From NCBI GenBank assembly GCA_021154065.1, contig JAJKJG010000300.1, positions 1-5,327 of the forward strand: a stretch of 5,327 nt of DNA, given 5' to 3'. Positions 4,798 through 5,327 of this stretch are shown here, piece after piece; position 1 is the stretch's first letter; each line of letters begins with the position of its first letter. Made by a program: the position numbers and the translations under genes. This DNA comes from Methylobacterium sp. (GTDB lineage Bacteria; Pseudomonadota; Alphaproteobacteria; Rhizobiales; Beijerinckiaceae). The notes under the pieces were generated by a model. The model saw only the letters and a list, made by a program, of their open reading frames with translations. It was not told the origin of the DNA and ran no database searches.

Positions 4798-5327
4798 CTA
4801 TTCGATGCCGTTTGCCGCGAAGATCGCTCGTCCGGCCGGGCTGCCGAGGAACTGGGCGAAGCTCCTCGCCGGCTCGCCTTGCGCCGAGCCCGACACCGGC
4901 GAGGCCGCATAGGTGGTGTAGTTCTGCAGCTCCGGCGGCAGCGGTCCCGCGAGCTTCAGGCCCTTGTCGCGGAAGAGGACGATCTCGGTGATGGCGCCGA
5001 AGCCGATCTCCCGGCCCGATCCTTTGATCAGGTGCTCCATCACCGAGGCGCCGTCCGGGTAGCGCGTCGAGCGCGCGGCGATCTCCTGCGCGATGCCGAG
5101 GCGCTGGAAAAGGGTCTCCAGGTAAAGCCCGGTCGAGGCCCGGTTGTAGATGACAGATTCGGCGCCGAGGATCGCCCGTTTGAGCGCCTCCGGCGTCCTC
5201 ACGTCGGGCTGAGGCGCGCCGTCGCGCACCGCGACGCCGACCCCGACCTTGCCGACGACCACCCGCGCCGCGCCGTCGACGCGCCCGGTCTTGGCGAGAT
5301 CGTCGAGCACGGCCGGCGGCGCGATCA
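4798..5327 (-). CDS. ModA-like periplasmic substrate-binding protein, C-terminal part (5' end outside window)
   Basis: The frame stays open to the right edge, giving the last 175 residues of a protein that would normally have about 250. IAPPAVLDDLAKTGRV starts at the edge and resembles the 'D-V-(I/A)P---LD-L---G-(V/I)' segment of ModA-type type-2 periplasmic binding proteins. VVVGKVGVGVAVRDGAPQPD (22-41 of the fragment) is the hinge strand, and FLGSPAGRAIFAANGIE is the usual C-terminal helix of molybdate-type binders. The GTG at 5310 is internal, because the homology continues upstream of it. The family binds oxyanions such as molybdate, or other small ligands; many members in Hyphomicrobiales are orphans without ModB and ModC, and the ligand cannot be read from this part. 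No permease or ATPase follows: the next gene is a DNA glycosylase. The signal peptide would lie outside the window. Confidence 0.8.
   Translation of the reverse strand, partial: IAPPAVLDDLAKTGRVDGAARVVVGKVGVGVAVRDGAPQPDVRTPEALKRAILGAESVIYNRASTGLYLETLFQRLGIAQEIAARSTRYPDGASVMEHLIKGSGREIGFGAITEIVLFRDKGLKLAGPLPPELQNYTTYAASPVSGSAQGEPARSFAQFLGSPAGRAIFAANGIE

Overview
This 5.3 kb window looks like chromosomal DNA of a high-GC alphaproteobacterium, most likely in the Hyphomicrobiales (Rhizobiales). The reasons are dense GC-rich codon use (about 68-70% G+C in lines I counted by hand at 661-720 and 4021-4080) and the style of several protein families. The assignment is an inference from family resemblance, not from a marker gene. 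I see no rRNA, tRNA, CRISPR array, insertion sequence or integrase.

Layout. The left edge (2-334, +) is the C-terminal end of an endonuclease/exonuclease/phosphatase-fold protein. Everything else reads on the minus strand. From right to left in transcription order: a truncated ModA-like substrate-binding protein (4798-5327) followed after 18 bp by a YcaQ-family DNA glycosylase (3568-4779); a 174 bp gap; a Nudix hydrolase of the DIPP-like type (2878-3393); a two-gene module of a small basic protein (2541-2786) and a RelE/YafQ-like protein (2131-2544) joined by an ATGA overlap; and a pair made of a Tat-exported DsrE-family protein (1525-2037) and a sulfite-oxidase-fold molybdoenzyme (339-1454), which ends 4 bp from the convergent endonuclease gene.

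How the parts may work together. The DsrE-family protein and the molybdoenzyme form a likely sulfur-compound operon. Their predicted locations disagree: the DsrE protein carries a twin-arginine signal, while the molybdoenzyme has none, and an in-frame stop just upstream rules out a longer start. The two small genes at 2131-2786 have the organisation of a toxin-antitoxin operon. They lie in a stretch of lower G+C (about 52% over 2221-2580, down to 40% in 2461-2520), which suggests acquisition from elsewhere. I recognise neither partner as a named toxin-antitoxin family, so this is the best candidate here for something undescribed. The Nudix and YcaQ-family genes look like ordinary housekeeping or repair functions.
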